NCBI GenBank assembly: GCA_903881665.1
Contig: CAIRUC010000130.1
Location: 1-45,511 of the forward strand
Source: an uncultured Bacteroidota bacterium
GTDB taxonomy: Bacteria > Bacteroidota > Bacteroidia > AKYH767-A > OLB10
Direction: 5' to 3'
DNA: 45,511 bases
Of the stretch, positions 1 through 8,770 are shown one piece after another (within the stretch, counting starts at the first letter, position 1; each line of letters starts with the position of its first letter). The notes under the pieces were generated by a model. The model ran no database searches. It saw nothing but the letters and a program-made list of their open reading frames with translations, and was not told the origin of the DNA. Both the position numbers and the translations under genes were made by a program.

Positions 1-3000
1 CTGTTGAATTTCCATTACATAAAACATTTGTTGTTGATGGTATCGCTATCGTTAATAATGTGGGTTGCGTAATTGTAGCTGTTGTTGATTTCGTACAACC
101 ATTCGCATCGGTTGTAGTTACCGTATAGGTTCCCGCTGTTAGATTATTTATTGTTGCAGTAGCGGCACCTGTACTCCATTGATACGTATATGCTGATGTT
201 CCACCAGATGCTAATGCTGTTGCGCTGCCTGTTGCATTTCCATTACACAAAACATTTGTTGTTGCGGTAATGCTTACCGCTAGTAATGATGGATTAATAA
301 CTGTATTTAAAAGTGTTGTTGTACATCCACTAGCAGAAGTTACTGTTACTGTATAGGAACCTGGAGCAAGTCCTGATAAATCTTCAGATGAAGCGCCATT
401 CGACCAAGAAAAAGTATATGGTGTTAAACCTCCGTTTGCTGTTAAATTTATTGAACCATTAGCACTTCCAAAACAAAGTGGATTTGTAATAACGGCGCTT
501 AGTGTTGGCGAACTTGTTACAACAACAGACAATGTAGTTGTTGTTGCACAAACTCCAACTGTTGGAGTAAAAGTATAGGTACCTGAAATGGTATTACTTA
601 TTGAGGCGGGCAACCAGCTACCTGTAATTCCATTTGTTGATGTAGTTGGCAAAGTAGGAGCCACAGACCCCGAGCAAATAGGGCCAATAGAATTAAATAA
701 TGGAACTATAGGACCATTTACAGTTAACGTTGAACTAGCTGTAGCTGTACAACCACAAGAATTTGTAACAGTAAGCGTATACGTTGTTGTAGAAGTTGGG
801 CAAGCTACCGGATTTAAAATATTAGTTGCTGACAAACCTGTGGTTGGTGTCCAAGCGTAAGTATAAGTACTAGGATTAAAAAAAGTGATTGACCAATTAT
901 TAATTGACCCTACATCGCCTGCAGTGTTATCTGCTGCAAATAAATTCCATGTGCCATTCGTTGGCGTACCAGATAATGCTGCGAAATTCCCGGCACCTCC
1001 TTCAGGCTTAAAAGTACCAGCAAAGGGTGCTGCACCTGCGGTAATCGCAGTAACTGCTGTTGCGGAAAAACATGTGCCTGCATAATTATTTCCACCACCG
1101 CCGTTGTTATTACTTAACAAATAATAGACTCCATTAGGAGCTTGCAACCAAATCTCCAAATCAGAATCATAAGTATGGGATATATCGAGGCAAACAGTTA
1201 AGTATTCACCTGTAGTCCAAGTAGGATCACAAACACCGCTAACTACTATTCCTGAAGAAACCCAACTTCCGGCACAGCTGGCAGGACCTGTATGACATGT
1301 AGAAGAAATTCCCGCATCAGGTATAGACGGAGTACATTGCGTACTATTAAAGCTAATATTACCGCCCACAGAATTTACAGTTGCAGTAAGATTAGTACAA
1401 TTACCCTGACATATTGCTGCTGCTGCTGGAGTCAGTGTTGCTGCTAATGTATTTGAATAAACTCCTGAAAATGTTTTGGTGCAACCATTTCCATCAGTAA
1501 CACTTACCGAAAACGATTGTCCATTTGACAAACCAGATATTGAAACTATTCCTCCAACATTTGTTGTAGATTGGCTTAACGTTCCATTACCCGTATTTGT
1601 AATCGAGTACAAAGAAGAACTAACAGCAGGAAGTCCTCCGAAAATTTGAATATTCACAGTACCACTACAAGAAGGAGAAGAAGTTATTACAATAGGATCC
1701 AAGAATTTAATCACAACCGGATCTCCCAAATCAAAACATCCATCCCCATTTTGATCGTTGTTTACTACTCCATTCCAATTGAGACCATTATCACCATCAT
1801 CAGCAGTTATTGCAACTAATACTAATGTATTATTAGTTGTAGATAGTCCAGGCAAACTTAATAATGGAGAACAAGCACCATTCGAGTTCGTACTATATCC
1901 TCCACTATTTACAACTGAGAAATCTTTATCCGTCCAGAAATAACCAGTCCAATTCGGATCTGTTCCTGGATCATTTGTAGTAGGTCCTCCGGCAGTATAG
2001 ATAGCATAAAATAATTCAGCATTATCAAAACCCGGATCATAATCGGGAGGAAGAATATAATTGTTGTTACTAATTAAATTAAAAGCTCCACCCGGACAAA
2101 GTGCAACAGTAGTAATACCTGCAGTAGTTAACATTGTTCCATTGGTAACACTAACAGTAGTTGTACCTGCATCTGAATTACAACAAGCAGACCCTGCATA
2201 AGTGGCAGGAGGAACGATAGGGCCAGTAGGATTCGAATACACTGCAGTAACAGTACAAGAACCTCCATTTCCGGGAATATTCGGAATAGTATAATTCAGC
2301 GTATTAATAAAAGGAGCATTATAAACAACACTGCCGCCGCAAGAAGAAGATATTGTTAACGTTCCAGTTGTGGGAAGACATGCAGAGACTAATGTTCCAG
2401 TTACGGTATACACTCCCGAAACACAAGGGCCTGCAACAGCTGTTAATGTATTACAACTTGTAGCTGTATATGTTGTTGGAAGAATTGTTGGCGCACCTGC
2501 GGCGGAATAAACAGCAGAAACCGTACAAGCATTTCCTGCTCCGCATAAATTCGGAATTGAATAATTAATACTATTTGCAAACGGAGCATTAAGCGTAACA
2601 CTTCCTCCACATGAATTTGTAATTGTAACAGTACCCGTTGTTGGAGGAGCATCTGTTTCTAAGATTCCATTTAATGTGTAAGTTCCGCCACTGCATGGAC
2701 CAGGAACAGCTGTAATAAAATTACAATTCGTTGTACCAGCACCAGGAGTTCCACTATTCGTTTGAGAAAATTGAACCGAGCCGGCTTGATTGGAATAATT
2801 GGTTAACAAAATCATGTACCATTCACCTGCTAAAGCACTAGGTATCGATGCATTTTCAATGGCTGCAGTGGAATAACTACAACCAACAATATTCCCTGCT
2901 GATATATTTGCGCACATTGAAGCTTGCGAAGCAAATGGCCCCCAAATAATAAAGTCAACATCAATTCCAACTCCAGCATTCGTTTGCTGAGAAATATTAA

Positions 3001-3664
3001 AATTAATAGGACCTGAGGTTTGAACATTCATGAAATAAAAAGCAGGATTGGGTGCTGATAATAAGCATCCATAAATTCCTGAACCACCAATGGAAGGTAC
3101 TCCAACCGTATTACAATAATCATAGGTATTTCCGGTACAAAAAGGATCAGCTGCAGCGCAAGAACTATTTGTACTGGTGGCTGTGCATGGCGTCGAAGAT
3201 CTTACACAAATTGAAAATGTTCCATTGTTATCATTGTCATACTCCCAAAAACGAACAAAAAGGGTCGAGCCGGGAGTTAATCCGTTTTGAGTTATTGAAG
3301 GCATCAAGCCATTAGCACTGGCATCATCGTCGCATGACAATAATGTTAAACTACCACAAGTTCCAGTATACAATGCCATTCCACCATCAGTAATAACACC
3401 TATATCAGTATCGAATATTAACGACCCAGAAGCAGGCACAGTTACTTGAAACCATACATCACCACCTGAATAAACTGAACAACCAGGCGCTGGCACTCCT
3501 ACCGACGCGGTTGCGTTGGCATTTGTATATTGCGTATAGGTGCAAACTGTTCCAATAGTTAACGGTGTTGCGTTGCATGGATCATCGTTCGAAGGAACTT
3601 GCGCAAAAGATCTAAATGGAAATAATAAAAGCAGAATCGCATAACCGATAATTCTAATCTTCAT
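1..3664 (-). CDS. Giant secreted adhesin with P-domain and SprB-type repeats, 3' end outside window
   Basis: The reading frame is open from an ATG at 3664 to the left edge (1221 codons plus one base), so the C-terminus is missing. The N-terminus is a signal peptide (MKIRIIGYAILLLLFPFRSFA, cleavage near AQ). The first ~300 residues are Cys/Asn/Gly-rich pre-peptidase-like beta domains (DVWFQVTVPASG, FVRFWEYDNDNNGTF). Residues about 775-930 resemble a proprotein-convertase P/Homo B domain (NGTWNLFAADNTAGDVGSIN, NNWSITF). Nearest the edge are tandem SprB-type repeats of 76 residues (NVLCNGNATGSA, LTAGTYTVT, NANGCT). This architecture is typical of Bacteroidota cell-surface adhesins or gliding proteins exported by T9SS; a C-terminal sorting domain would lie outside the window. 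It follows the small secreted gene by 8 nt and is probably co-transcribed. The exact ligand cannot be told. Confidence 0.85.
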   Translation of the reverse strand, partial: MKIRIIGYAILLLLFPFRSFAQVPSNDDPCNATPLTIGTVCTYTQYTNANATASVGVPAPGCSVYSGGDVWFQVTVPASGSLIFDTDIGVITDGGMALYTGTCGSLTLLSCDDDASANGLMPSITQNGLTPGSTLFVRFWEYDNDNNGTFSICVRSSTPCTATSTNSSCAAADPFCTGNTYDYCNTVGVPSIGGSGIYGCLLSAPNPAFYFMNVQTSGPINFNISQQTNAGVGIDVDFIIWGPFASQASMCANISAGNIVGCSYSTAAIENASIPSALAGEWYMILLTNYSNQAGSVQFSQTNSGTPGAGTTNCNFITAVPGPCSGGTYTLNGILETDAPPTTGTVTITNSCGGSVTLNAPFANSINYSIPNLCGAGNACTVSAVYSAAGAPTILPTTYTATSCNTLTAVAGPCVSGVYTVTGTLVSACLPTTGTLTISSSCGGSVVYNAPFINTLNYTIPNIPGNGGSCTVTAVYSNPTGPIVPPATYAGSACCNSDAGTTTVSVTNGTMLTTAGITTVALCPGGAFNLISNNNYILPPDYDPGFDNAELFYAIYTAGGPTTNDPGTDPNWTGYFWTDKDFSVVNSGGYSTNSNGACSPLLSLPGLSTTNNTLVLVAITADDGDNGLNWNGVVNNDQNGDGCFDLGDPVVIKFLDPIVITSSPSCSGTVNIQIFGGLPAVSSSLYSITNTGNGTLSQSTTNVGGIVSISGLSNGQSFSVSVTDGNGCTKTFSGVYSNTLAATLTPAAAAICQGNCTNLTATVNSVGGNISFNSTQCTPSIPDAGISSTCHTGPASCAGSWVSSGIVVSGVCDPTWTTGEYLTVCLDISHTYDSDLEIWLQAPNGVYYLLSNNNGGGGNNYAGTCFSATAVTAITAGAAPFAGTFKPEGGAGNFAALSGTPTNGTWNLFAADNTAGDVGSINNWSITFFNPSTYTYAWTPTTGLSATNILNPVACPTSTTTYTLTVTNSCGCTATASSTLTVNGPIVPLFNSIGPICSGSVAPTLPTTSTNGITGSWLPASISNTISGTYTFTPTVGVCATTTTLSVVVTSSPTLSAVITNPLCFGSANGSINLTANGGLTPYTFSWSNGASSEDLSGLAPGSYTVTVTSASGCTTTLLNTVINPSLLAVSITATTNVLCNGNATGSATALASGGTSAYTYQWSTGAATATINNLTAGTYTVTTTDANGCTKSTTATITQPTLLTIAIPSTTNVLCNGNST

Positions 3665-3672
3665 ATACCTGT

Positions 3673-4065
3673 CTATTTAAAATTCATTAACTTAAAATAT
3701 TCATCCAGAAAGTTTACTACTACTTTTTCTTGGAGAAATATTCCTTTAAGCTGTTCAGAAGGATATTCATTAGTAACGGTTACTTCAATTTTATTTTTTT
3801 CGAGGAATTCAATTTGCAACACCTGCCTGTTTTCTTTTAAAAATGCATATCGAGATACATCCGCAGCGGAATTCACATTTTTTACTTCAATGGAATACGA
3901 CTTACCTATTCCTGTAAACAATGGAACACCCAATTGTTTATTTGAATTTATTTTTTGTTGCACCTCTGACGACATTCGATTTATATCGTACGAAAAATTT
4001 GCTTGCGCTGAAGCAGATGCGACAATTACTCCAAACACAAATGTAATTAGTATATTTTTTACCAT
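3673..4065 (-). CDS. Small secreted protein of unknown function, upstream of the adhesin
   Basis: 130 residues with an ATG start. A clear signal peptide (MVKNILITFVFGVIVASASAQ) is followed by a mature domain of about 108 residues with mixed charge and no cysteines. I do not recognise a family. The C-terminal half (IEFLEKNKIEVTVTNEYPSE, VVVNFLDEYFKLMNF) reads like a compact alpha/beta domain. The stop codon lies 8 nt before the adhesin start on the same strand, so the pair is likely one transcription unit and the small protein may act in the envelope alongside the adhesin; that is inference from position only. Confidence 0.75.
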   Translation of the reverse strand: MVKNILITFVFGVIVASASAQANFSYDINRMSSEVQQKINSNKQLGVPLFTGIGKSYSIEVKNVNSAADVSRYAFLKENRQVLQIEFLEKNKIEVTVTNEYPSEQLKGIFLQEKVVVNFLDEYFKLMNFK

Positions 4066-4540
4066 TCTGTATTTATTAAATTAATGCAGAAGCCCCTGTC
4101 ATCAAAAAAACTATAAAATTCATTTATTGACAATATGCTAATTTAACAAATATTACAACATCAACAAACAAATATCCATTTTAGAACTTAACAAGCATAA
4201 ACAACACTTAACTGGGCGAACTAAACTCCTGAATAGCATTTGTCTTCTCCACACTTAACAGCAATCGCACAAAAATAGATGATTAACTCTATCATAGTTA
4301 TTTAGCTATAGATTGAAAAATGTTTAATTATCAATCAAAACTCAAAAATCTCTACTAATTAAAAGTTGCATTTTTGTAAATAATTGATTTTCTATTCCAT
4401 GAAAAGGCAATTATTTCTTAATACAACTATTTAACAATAACTGTTCTGATTTCGCGTGCTGAATCGAATTCCGTAAAAGTCAAAAAATAAAAATAAGCAA
4501 ATTTATTTCCGTGCTATTGAATGAAATAGCTCTTTTCACA
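4066..4540. other. AT-rich intergenic region, no gene seen
   Basis: About 475 bases between the small secreted gene and the tRNA-Leu terminator. No open frame with a credible start or protein-like composition is seen on either strand. A -7-like box TATTTTTG occurs on the minus strand at 4270-4277 without a matching -33 box, about 205 nt before the secreted-protein start; it may or may not be that operon's promoter. Confidence 0.5.
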
Positions 4541-4574
4541 AAAACAAAAAGCTCATCCGAAGATGAGCTTTTAA
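4541..4574 (-). terminator. Rho-independent terminator of tRNA-Leu
   Basis: On the minus strand the stem AAAGCTCATC / GATGAGCTTT closes on a TTCG tetraloop with a C-G closing pair (an exceptionally stable UUCG loop) and is followed by a T-rich run. It begins a few bases after the tRNA 3' end. Confidence 0.85.
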
Positions 4575-4576
4575 AG

Positions 4577-4661
4577 TACCCGGGATCGGAGTCGAACCGA
4601 TACGGCTGTTAAGGCCACAGGATTTTAAGTCCTGCGTGTCTACCAATTCCACCACCTGGGC
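4577..4661 (-). tRNA. tRNA-Leu (anticodon UAA)
   Basis: 85 nt reading GCCCAGG at the 5' acceptor and CCCGGGT plus discriminator A at the 3' side (one A-C mismatch and one G-U pair). The anticodon arm is CAGGA-CTTAAAA-TCCTG with UAA in the loop. A long variable arm and a TTCGA T-loop (CGG-TTCGACT-CCG) identify a class II leucine tRNA. The 3' CCA is not encoded. Confidence 0.95.
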
Positions 4662-4760
4662 AACTATTATAATGACAGAGTTACCTCTTACTATAATACT
4701 TCTTAGAGAATCGGATTGCCAATCATTTTGCAATATGTTCAGAAACAATAAGTTTCAACT

Positions 4761-4784
4761 AAAAAGCCTCCGTAGACTGGAGGC
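4761..4784 (-). terminator. Terminator between tRNA-Gly and tRNA-Leu
   Basis: Minus-strand stem GCCTCC, loop AGTCTAC, GGAGGC, then TTTTT. It lies just 3' of tRNA-Gly, so tRNA-Leu either depends on readthrough or has its own promoter in 4662-4760, where I found no consensus box. Confidence 0.8.
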
Positions 4785-4788
4785 CTGG

Positions 4789-4861
4789 AGCGAAAGACGG
4801 GGGTCGAACCCGCGACCTCGACCTTGGCAAGGTCGCGCTCTACCAACTGAGCTACTTTCGC
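4789..4861 (-). tRNA. tRNA-Gly (anticodon GCC)
   Basis: 73 nt. The acceptor stem GCGAAAG / CTTTCGC pairs perfectly, with discriminator T. The D-arm is AGCTCAGTTGGTAGAGC, the anticodon arm GACCT-TGCCA-AGGTC carries GCC, and the T-arm is CGGG-TTCGACC-CCCG. The 3' CCA is not encoded. Confidence 0.95.
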
Positions 4862-4926
4862 TTATTTCCTTTTAAAAGGACTTTAAAGAACTACCATCAA
4901 AACGTTAAACTTTTTTGATCGGGTTG

Positions 4927-4959
4927 CAAAAGTAAGTCGTCAGGAGGCGTTCAACCAAA
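4927..4959 (-). promoter_or_regulatory. Candidate Bacteroidota promoter for tRNA-Gly
   Basis: On the minus strand a -7 box TACTTTTG (4927-4934) is preceded by TTTG (4956-4959, 21-nt spacer), with an alternative TTG at 4952-4954. This matches the TTG-N17-23-TAnnTTTG pattern known for Bacteroidota. The start of transcription would fall about 55-65 nt before the mature tRNA. Confidence 0.65.
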
Positions 4960-4970
4960 TTTATCATCAT

Positions 4971-7586
4971 TTATTTTACTTTCTCCCTCGTAATCAACTT
5001 CTTAATTTCATTTAACTTCAATAATGCCTCTACAGGAGTTAACGAATTGATGTCGGTGTTAAAGATTTCGTCGCGAATTTGAAGTAATAAAGGATCATCG
5101 AGCTGAAAGAAACTTAACTGAAATTGATCTTTGGCATTTTCAACCAAAGCAGCTCCTCCTTCGTTTAAATCGTGGTTCTTTTCTAATGTTAGCAACATTT
5201 CCCCTGCCCTTTTCAGTACAGCGTTAGGCATTCCTGCCATTTTTGCTACATGTATACCAAAACTATGTTCGCTTCCCCCGGGAACTAATTTCCGCAGAAA
5301 CAATATTTGATTTCCGCTTTCACGAATGGCGATATTATAATTCTTGATTCTGCCGAAAACGGCGGCCATTTCATTTAATTCGTGGTAATGTGTGGCAAAT
5401 AACGTTTTAGGACGAGCGGATGGTTGTTGATGCAAGTATTCTGCAATTGCCCAGGCGATTGAAATTCCATCGTAAGTAGATGTACCACGTCCTATTTCAT
5501 CTAAAAGCACTAGACTTCTGTTCGAAATATTATGAAGAATACTAGCTGTTTCATTCATCTCGACCATGAAAGTAGATTCACCCTGAGAAATATTATCAGA
5601 GGCTCCTACTCTGGTGAAAATTTTATCGACCCATCCTAATTCAGCACTTTCGGCTGGAACAAAAGCTCCAATTTGCGCTAGCAATACGATCAACGCAGTT
5701 TGTCTTAACAAAGCAGATTTACCAGCCATATTAGGACCAGTAATTATAATTATTTGTTGCGCTTCATCATCTAAAAAAACATCGTTTGGGATATATGAAT
5801 CACCGAGCGGCAATTGTTTTTCTAATACAGGATGGCGACCTTGTTTAATATTGATAGCAAGACCTTCATTCATTACCGGACGAACATAATTATTCGCCAC
5901 GGCACCAGTTGCAAACGATCGAAGACAATCGAGACGAGCCAACTGATTTGCATTTTGTTGTAATGCTGGAATATACTCAGCCATAGTAGACAACAATTCA
6001 CTATACAATTGCTCTTCGATTACTTGAATTTTCCCTTCAGCTCCTAATATTTTTTCTTCGTACTCTTTTAATTCTTCGGTAATATATCGCTCGGCATTTG
6101 CAAGTGTTTGCTTTCTCACCCAACTTGATGGCACTTTATCTTTATGTGTATTGGTTACTTCGATATAGTATCCAAACACATTGTTATATGCAATTTTTAG
6201 TGATGTTATTCCTGTACGCTCAACTTCTTCGCGTTGAATTTTCAAGAGGTAATCTTTGCCTTCATAGGCAATCGCTCTTAAATCATCTAATGCTACCGAG
6301 TAACCTTCTTTAATGATGCCACCTTTTGCAACAACCGCAGGTGCTTCATCGGCAAGAGATCGATCAAGCAATTCTAACAACTGCAAACAAGGATTAATTA
6401 GATCTGCAGACTTTACTAATGCAGGGTGGTGACTCTCTATGCATGCAGCTCGTAATGGTTGCAATGCATGAATCCCTCTTCGCAACTGCACAGCTTCGCG
6501 TGGAGTTAATTTCTTAATCGCAATGCGTGAAGCTAATCGCTCAAAATCCCCTACTTGCTTTAGATGTTTCTCAACCTCCTCCGCGAGTGTTACTTCATTT
6601 ACAAACAATGAAACAATATTGTGACGATCGTTTATTACTGCAAGATCTTTTAGAGGCATCATCAACCATCTTCGCAACAAGCGCGAGCCCATGGGAGACA
6701 CAGTAAAATCAACTACATCTAACAATGTTGTTGCTTTATCGTGAGGCGAAGAAACTAATTCCAGATTACGAATCGTAAATCGATCGAGCCACACAAATTT
6801 ATCTTCTTCAATACGCGAAACCGATTGAATATGCGAGAGGGATGTGAGTTGTGTTTGTTGCACATAATGCAACGCGGCACCTGCTGCTACCACCGCTGAA
6901 TTCATCTCGTGAATTCCGAACCCTTTCAACGATAAGGTGCCGAACTGCTTAAGCAATGTTTCTTCAGCAAACGACAATTGAAACACCCATTCATCAATAG
7001 GATATGTATAAAAACGACTACCGAATTTATCTTTAAAATCGGGCACATCCTTACGTGTCATTAACACTTCTGAAGGATTAAAACTTTGCAATAATTTATC
7101 AATATAATCGGCATTCCCTTCTGCAACAAAAAATTCACCTGTAGAAGCATCTAACAATGCTAACCCTGTTAAGCCGGAAGAGGGGAAGTAAATTGCCGCT
7201 AGGAAATTGTTTGATTTATGATCTAAAATTTTATCACTGAAAGCTGTTCCAGGAGTAATCACTTCGGTGACGCCTCTTTTCACAATTGTCTTGGTCATTT
7301 TCGGGTCTTCCAACTGATCGCAGATGGCTACACGTAGGCCCGAACGCACCAACTTCGGCAAATAGGTATCGAGTGAATGATGCGGAAACCCAGCAAGCTC
7401 CATCTCCGATGCCGAGCCATTACTTCGTTTTGTGAGCACGATACCCAGCGCTTTAGAAGCCTTTACAGCATCTTCATTAAAGGTTTCATAAAAGTCGCCA
7501 ACGCGAAACAATAGTAAGGCGTCGGGGTATTTCGCCTTAATACTGTTATATTGTTTCATTAAAGGTGTTTCTTCTTTCACTGTCAT
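4971..7586 (-). CDS. mutS: DNA mismatch repair protein MutS
   Basis: 871 residues from the ATG at 7586, matching the family's usual length of about 850-880. A 16-codon upstream extension is possible but would overlap the divergent gene and lacks homology to known MutS N-termini. Domain I begins at PLMKQYNSIKAKYPDALLLF and contains the mismatch-wedge motif F-Y-E (residues 32-34). The ATPase domain carries Walker A GPNMAGKS (617-624), STFMVEM, and Walker B LVLLDEIGRGTS (692-703). The C-terminal part includes the FATHYHEL switch. It scans DNA as a dimer for mismatches and recruits MutL. The gene is divergent from the trmH-like/ruvC pair with only 31 nt between starts. Confidence 0.97.
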   Translation of the reverse strand: MTVKEETPLMKQYNSIKAKYPDALLLFRVGDFYETFNEDAVKASKALGIVLTKRSNGSASEMELAGFPHHSLDTYLPKLVRSGLRVAICDQLEDPKMTKTIVKRGVTEVITPGTAFSDKILDHKSNNFLAAIYFPSSGLTGLALLDASTGEFFVAEGNADYIDKLLQSFNPSEVLMTRKDVPDFKDKFGSRFYTYPIDEWVFQLSFAEETLLKQFGTLSLKGFGIHEMNSAVVAAGAALHYVQQTQLTSLSHIQSVSRIEEDKFVWLDRFTIRNLELVSSPHDKATTLLDVVDFTVSPMGSRLLRRWLMMPLKDLAVINDRHNIVSLFVNEVTLAEEVEKHLKQVGDFERLASRIAIKKLTPREAVQLRRGIHALQPLRAACIESHHPALVKSADLINPCLQLLELLDRSLADEAPAVVAKGGIIKEGYSVALDDLRAIAYEGKDYLLKIQREEVERTGITSLKIAYNNVFGYYIEVTNTHKDKVPSSWVRKQTLANAERYITEELKEYEEKILGAEGKIQVIEEQLYSELLSTMAEYIPALQQNANQLARLDCLRSFATGAVANNYVRPVMNEGLAINIKQGRHPVLEKQLPLGDSYIPNDVFLDDEAQQIIIITGPNMAGKSALLRQTALIVLLAQIGAFVPAESAELGWVDKIFTRVGASDNISQGESTFMVEMNETASILHNISNRSLVLLDEIGRGTSTYDGISIAWAIAEYLHQQPSARPKTLFATHYHELNEMAAVFGRIKNYNIAIRESGNQILFLRKLVPGGSEHSFGIHVAKMAGMPNAVLKRAGEMLLTLEKNHDLNEGGAALVENAKDQFQLSFFQLDDPLLLQIRDEIFNTDINSLTPVEALLKLNEIKKLITREKVK

Positions 7587-7589
7587 TCC

Positions 7590-7610
7590 TAACTTTGCTG
7601 GATAAAGATA
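7590..7610. promoter_or_regulatory. Overlapping divergent -7 boxes, mutS / trmH-like
   Basis: The 31-nt gap between the two start codons holds a plus-strand TAACTTTG (7590-7597) and a minus-strand TATCTTTA (7603-7610). Each fits or nearly fits the TAnnTTTG -7 consensus. Any -33 box for one promoter would lie inside the coding start of the other gene. No good -33 box was found for the plus-strand copy. Confidence 0.4.
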
Positions 7611-7617
7611 ATCTAAA

Positions 7618-8154
7618 GTGCAGAAGCTAAGCAATGATGAATTAGGTCGCCCTGCGGTAGATGACTACAAAAGTCAGCAAAAACTCCCGTATGTTATAAT
7701 TCTCGACCAAGTAAGAAGTGCATTAAATGTGGGTTCTGTATTCAGAACCTCGGACGCCTTTCATGTTAGTCGTTTATTTCTTTGCGGAATTACGGCTACC
7801 CCTCCGCAGAAGGAAGTGCTTAAAACTGCTTTAGGTGCCACCGAATCAGTTGATTGGGAACACCGAGAGCATACGATTGAGTTAATAAAAGAACTAAAGA
7901 TCCAGGGCTACAAGGTGTATGCGATTGAACAGGTTAGGAATAGTATTTCTTTAGAAAATTTTGATGCGAAAAAAGGACCATTTGCTATCGTTTTCGGACA
8001 TGAAATGGATGGAGTAAGTCAAGAAGTTGTTGATATTTGCGACGGCGCTATCGAAATACCTCAATCGGGCATAAAACATTCTATCAATATTTCAGTGTGT
8101 GCGGGTGTTGTTTGTTGGGAAATTTACCGTCAATTAAAATTCAATAAGTACTAA
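7618..8154 (+). CDS. TrmH/SpoU-family RNA 2'-O-methyltransferase
   Basis: 178 residues from a GTG start; the N-terminus (M)QKLSNDELGRPAVDDYKSQ matches what I recall of related Bacteroidota proteins, which supports this non-ATG start. The SpoU (SPOUT) motifs are present: motif 1 LDQVRSALNVGSVFRTSDAF with the conserved N and R, motif 2 IVFGHEMDGVS, and motif 3 IEIPQSGIKHSINISVCAGV forming the knotted SAM site. It transfers a methyl group from SAM to a ribose in tRNA or rRNA; the exact target cannot be read. It has no N-terminal substrate domain. Its stop overlaps the ruvC start (TAATG), so the two are translationally coupled. Confidence 0.9.
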   Translation: MQKLSNDELGRPAVDDYKSQQKLPYVIILDQVRSALNVGSVFRTSDAFHVSRLFLCGITATPPQKEVLKTALGATESVDWEHREHTIELIKELKIQGYKVYAIEQVRNSISLENFDAKKGPFAIVFGHEMDGVSQEVVDICDGAIEIPQSGIKHSINISVCAGVVCWEIYRQLKFNKY

Positions 8155-8750
8155 TGAAAACCGATCGAATAATTCTTGGCATCGACCCTGGCACTGTTGT
8201 AATGGGCTACGGAGTTATTCATGCGCATGGAAATAAAATCAAGTTAATTTCTGCCGGCGTACTTACCCTCGACAAAAAAGAGGATCATCTCATTCGCATC
8301 AAAGAAATTTTTGATACTGTTCAAACTTTAATCACGCGCTATCAACCCGACGAATTTGCTATTGAAGAGCCTTTTTTCGGAAAGAATGTACAAAGCATGC
8401 TAAAGCTTGGAAGAGCGCAAGGAGCCGCCATTTCTGCTGCTTTAAACAATAAAATACCAGTATTCGGCTATAGTCCTAGAAAGATTAAGCAATCGGTAAC
8501 CGGAAAAGGAACTGCATCTAAAGAGCAAGTGGCAGCCATGCTTCAAACTATTTTAAAATTTGAAGAAATGCCTAAGTATTTAGACGCCACAGATGCACTT
8601 GGAGTTGCCGTATGTCACTTATTCCAAAACAAACCAATTGAAGATAAAGAGGTGAAAATGAGCTCAGCACGAATACCCAAAATATCATCCGGAAAGAAAC
8701 AAAGTTGGGAAAGCTATTTAAACAAAAACCCCGACAGAATTAAGAAGTAA
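8154..8750 (+). CDS. ruvC: Holliday junction endonuclease RuvC
   Basis: 198 residues. The RNase H-like fold carries the four catalytic acids expected of RuvC: D11 (LGIDPGT), E71 (FAIEEPFF), D144 and D147 (LDATDALGVAVCH). A basic loop GKNVQSMLKLGRAQG follows the second acid. The last ~35 residues (SARIPKISSGKKQSWESYL) form a lysine-rich tail longer than the E. coli protein. It resolves four-way junctions with RuvAB. It is coupled to the trmH-like gene by a one-base overlap, and the final codons also encode the arm of a terminator for the convergent HIT gene. Confidence 0.96.
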   Translation: MKTDRIILGIDPGTVVMGYGVIHAHGNKIKLISAGVLTLDKKEDHLIRIKEIFDTVQTLITRYQPDEFAIEEPFFGKNVQSMLKLGRAQGAAISAALNNKIPVFGYSPRKIKQSVTGKGTASKEQVAAMLQTILKFEEMPKYLDATDALGVAVCHLFQNKPIEDKEVKMSSARIPKISSGKKQSWESYLNKNPDRIKK

Positions 8751-8770
8751 TTGTGTCGGGATTGTTTTAA
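8725..8770 (-). terminator. Bidirectional terminator shared by ruvC and HIT gene, embedded in ruvC
   Basis: The arms CCCGACA (8730-8736) and TGTCGGG (8754-8760) pair across a 17-nt loop. Read on the minus strand, the stem is followed by GTTTTTG. Read on the plus strand, ATTGTTTTAA follows, which is weaker. One arm lies within the last codons of ruvC (N-P-D-R-I-K-K), so the element is dual-use. Confidence 0.7.

Noticed and set aside
1..480. Regular near-identical blocks resembling a CRISPR or tandem array
   Set aside because: The period is 228 nt, a whole number of codons, and the blocks translate to SprB-type protein repeats; there are no short direct repeats with unique spacers.
588..1943. 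Several plus-strand open frames of 60-90 codons
   Set aside because: They are antisense to the adhesin, whose minus-strand frame runs unbroken through the region with domain-like sequence.
4536..4875. Open frames crossing the two tRNA genes
   Set aside because: They overlap tRNA-Leu, tRNA-Gly and their terminators; the peptide sequence is a translation of tRNA.
7586..7634. Longer mutS start with 16 extra residues
   Set aside because: It would overlap the divergent trmH-like start and adds residues not seen in MutS; the ATG at 7586 fits the family's N-terminus.
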